This document shows, one piece after another, positions 5,767 to 7,173 of a stretch of DNA of 7,173 bases. This DNA is from a bacterium (GTDB taxonomy: Bacteria > AUK180 > JAQVHJ01): assembly GCA_028696285.1 (NCBI GenBank), contig JAQVHJ010000117.1, positions 1 to 7,173 of the forward strand, written 5' to 3'. How positions within the stretch are numbered: position 1 is the stretch's first letter; each line of letters opens with the position of its first letter. Under the pieces are notes generated by a model that worked only from the letters and a program-made list of their open reading frames with translations, did not search any database and was not told the DNA's origin. The position numbers and the translations under genes are program-made.

Positions 5767-6970
5767 TATCCAAATTCAATTTCCTGTTTAAAATTTTTAC
5801 CAACTCGTCAGGTTTAGAAGAGATAAGAACTAATTCCAATTTCCTTGATTCCTTATTGATTCCTAAAACCTTTTCTTGCCGCTCGCTTAAAACAGATAGT
5901 ATCTCATTAAATATCTCTGTTTCAATTGTAAGACCAATACCATGTATGGTAATTGTTGTTATATTATCCTCTTCTGAAAAATCATTGTATTCAAAATTCA
6001 ATTCCTTTTTGGCCAGCTTTTTCTTCAATAATTCTAAATGATGCCTTGTTATAATCATTGTAACATGCGGAACTTCATTTAAAACCTCATATGAAATTGT
6101 ATCAGGCGCTACACCATGTTTCCTTAGTTCATTAAGAAAATCATTAAAGGTTCCGGGAACCTTGAAATTATTAAAGATTAAACGTACTTCATCCTTATGC
6201 AACGTGATCGCATAAACCTTCTCTCTGTCCAAACCCTCTATGTTTTTTACTATTATCGTTCCATCATCTTCAGAAAAACTGGAACGGATAACTAAAGGAA
6301 TATTGAATTTCCGGGCTAACTCTGCTGCTCGCGGATGCATTACCTTCGCCCCGGAAAAAGAAAGGTCAAGAAGTTCATCATAAGATAAAGTCTTGAATTT
6401 TTGACTCTTATCATCAAGATTCGGGTCAAGTGAATAAACACCTTCAACATCGGTATAGATCTCACAAATATCCGCCTTCAAAACCGCAGCTAAAGCAACC
6501 GCAGTCGTATCAGAACCCCCACGGCCTAAGGTCGTTATCTCTTCAAATAAATTTACTCCCTGAAATCCGGCAACTACTACTATCTTACCCTTGTTCAGTT
6601 CATCACGGATCTTTACCTCGTTTATCTTCAATATCTTTGCATTCTTAAAATTGGCATCTGTAATAATTCCTATCTGATGACCCGTCATTGAAACAGTCTC
6701 CAGTCCCATTGAATTTAATACTATTGATAGCAAAGCTCCCGACTGCTGTTCTCCGGTCGAAATGAGTACGTCCAACTCTCGAGAGACAGGATTATTCGTA
6801 AATTTATAAGCATAATTAATCAAATTATCCGTGGAATCTCCCATCGCTGATATAACTATTACCATCTCGTTACCATTCCGCTTCTTTTCTGCTACCCGTT
6901 CTGCTACCTTCAGTATATTTTCTATACTTCCTACGGATGTTCCGCCAAACTTTTGTACTATTAATCCCAT
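5750..6970 (-). CDS. lysC: Aspartate kinase (aspartokinase), monofunctional
   Basis: Aspartate kinase phosphorylates aspartate to 4-phospho-aspartate, the first step toward lysine/diaminopimelate, threonine and methionine. From ATG at 6970 the protein has 406 residues, the usual size for the monofunctional enzyme. The amino-acid-kinase domain (1-245) shows QKFGGTSVG (6-14, catalytic K7), STGEQ (71-75), GFQG (135-138), TTLGRGGSD (146-154), IYTDVEGVYSLDP (171-183) and VMHPRAAELA (210-219). Two C-terminal ACT-like domains follow at about 252-325 and 335-402. Both are poor matches to the usual lysine/threonine-binding consensus. The first has FKVPGTFNDFL where (G)xPDxPGVAAxIF is usual, and the second has GIGLTIETEIF where G(V/M)xxxPGVAAxMF is usual, so feedback control may differ. 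An upstream in-frame ATG at 7021 would add 17 residues, but it lies inside the -35/-10 spacer, and only the 6970 start gives the canonical MGLIVQKFGG N-terminus. The Shine-Dalgarno is weak (CGAGAAAAGA just upstream). No other amino-acid biosynthesis gene is visible nearby. Confidence 0.96.
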   Translation of the reverse strand: MGLIVQKFGGTSVGSIENILKVAERVAEKKRNGNEMVIVISAMGDSTDNLINYAYKFTNNPVSRELDVLISTGEQQSGALLSIVLNSMGLETVSMTGHQIGIITDANFKNAKILKINEVKIRDELNKGKIVVVAGFQGVNLFEEITTLGRGGSDTTAVALAAVLKADICEIYTDVEGVYSLDPNLDDKSQKFKTLSYDELLDLSFSGAKVMHPRAAELARKFNIPLVIRSSFSEDDGTIIVKNIEGLDREKVYAITLHKDEVRLIFNNFKVPGTFNDFLNELRKHGVAPDTISYEVLNEVPHVTMIITRHHLELLKKKLAKKELNFEYNDFSEEDNITTITIHGIGLTIETEIFNEILSVLSERQEKVLGINKESRKLELVLISSKPDELVKILNRKLNLDNGLKN

Positions 6971-7086
6971 TCTTTTCTCGTTCTTTTTTCTATATTTTAT
7001 TATTATAACATAATATAACAAAAAAAGTCAAGAACTTTTAAGAATCGATAATGTCAAGTATTTTCTGTAAAAGTAAAAATTACTCA
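6971..7086. other. Only intergenic region of the window
   Basis: About 115 bp of very AT-rich sequence separates lysC from the possible upstream gene tail. It holds the lysC promoter and a short leader. A second TTGACA hexamer on the minus strand at 7057-7052 has no acceptable -10 at 16-19 nt. I see no tRNA, small RNA, riboswitch fold or strong terminator here. Confidence 0.7.
7002..7031 (-). promoter_or_regulatory. Sigma-70-type promoter of lysC and probably the whole operon
   Basis: Read on the minus strand, TTGACT (7031-7026) is followed by an 18-nt spacer and a perfect TATAAT (7007-7002). A TG one base before the hexamer makes it an extended -10. The transcription start should fall near 6995, leaving a leader of about 25 nt before the lysC ATG at 6970. 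This leaves no room for a riboswitch or attenuator between the start site and lysC. It is the only strong promoter I see in the window. Confidence 0.85.
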
Positions 7087-7087
7087 C
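7028..7087 (-). CDS. Doubtful 19-codon ORF with a strong Shine-Dalgarno, overlapping the upstream stop
   Basis: GTG at 7087-7085 overlaps the TAG of the partial ORF by one base. It opens a 19-residue frame (MSNFYFYRKYLTLSILKSS if GTG is read as Met) that ends at TGA 7030-7028. AAGGAGGGG lies about 10 nt before the GTG, far stronger than the Shine-Dalgarno of lysC. Against it, the same bases also encode KKEG of the upstream frame, the peptide has no recognisable family, and it ends inside the lysC -35 element. I consider it more likely chance than gene. Confidence 0.15.
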   Translation of the reverse strand: MSNFYFYRKYLTLSILKSS

Positions 7088-7173
7088 TAATACAGCCCCT
7101 CCTTCTTAATCACCTCAAATTTTAATAAGATATAAAAGAACCTTTCTATCGAATCATCGTTTTCAAATCCTTC
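7087..7173 (-). CDS. Possible C-terminal end of an unidentified upstream gene (partial)
   Basis: The minus strand is open from the window edge for 28 codons to TAG at 7089-7087; the visible tail ends FEVIKKEGLY. The other two minus frames close early in this stretch. Same orientation as the operon and a plausible amphipathic composition (SIERFFYILLKFEVIKK) suggest the 3' end of a real gene. However, 28 open codons can occur by chance, and I recognise no family. No clear rho-independent terminator follows it; a weak AGTAA/TTACT inverted repeat at about 7070-7085 is too short to call. Confidence 0.35.
   Translation of the reverse strand, partial: EGFENDDSIERFFYILLKFEVIKKEGLY

Noticed and set aside
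6971..7021. N-terminal extension of lysC from an in-frame ATG at 7021
   Set aside because: That ATG sits between the -35 and -10 elements, upstream of the expected transcript start, and the extra 17 residues do not belong to the family's conserved N-terminus.
7052..7057. A second TTGACA promoter hexamer upstream of the lysC promoter
   Set aside because: There is no acceptable -10 hexamer at 16-19 nt (the bases there read TTCTTG), so it is probably chance in an AT-rich spacer.
7066..7086. A short inverted repeat (AGTAA / TTACT) followed by T-rich sequence as a terminator
   Set aside because: The stem is only about five A/T-rich pairs, too weak for a rho-independent terminator.

Overview
The window is an AT-rich, almost gap-free stretch in which every supportable gene lies on the minus strand, so it is read right to left. 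Gene features suggest a diderm (Gram-negative-type) bacterium. These are a SPOR peptidoglycan-binding domain behind a long Pro/Gln/Glu periplasmic spacer, an NtrC-type sigma-54 activator, and an RsbW-type ATPase fused to a STAS domain. The low GC and orphan-looking sequences fit a poorly sampled or uncultured phylum better than a well-known model, but I cannot name the taxon from this sequence alone.

Layout in transcription order: (i) 7173-7087 may be the 3' tail of an unidentified upstream gene. (ii) A strong sigma-70-type promoter (TTGACT, 18-nt spacer, TATAAT with an extended -10 TG) sits at 7031-7002. (iii) lysC, aspartate kinase, runs 6970-5750. (iv) A 562-aa protein of unknown function, overlapping lysC by 17 bp, runs 5766-4078. 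(v) An 880-aa bitopic membrane protein runs 4068-1426. It has an orphan N-terminal domain, a very long charged cytoplasmic region full of short repeated motifs, one transmembrane helix, seven near-perfect PQPQPE repeats and a C-terminal SPOR domain. (vi) A 264-aa STAS + HATPase_c_2 fusion runs 1406-612. (vii) The first 200 codons of an NtrC-family response regulator run from 600 off the left edge.

Spacings between genes are -17, +9, +19 and +11 bp, with no terminator or other convincing promoter between them. The simplest reading is one operon driven from the lysC promoter. The interesting part is the segment after lysC: an orphan protein with Ig-like C-terminus and no secretion signal, a septum/peptidoglycan-sensing transmembrane protein with a huge cytoplasmic docking region, a partner-switching-type kinase whose own STAS domain has lost the phosphorylatable Ser/Thr, and a sigma-54 activator. 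I infer, without direct proof, that these may form a cell-envelope-to-transcription signalling module. The grouping with lysC may simply be promoter sharing, although the diaminopimelate branch that aspartate kinase feeds is a peptidoglycan precursor route.
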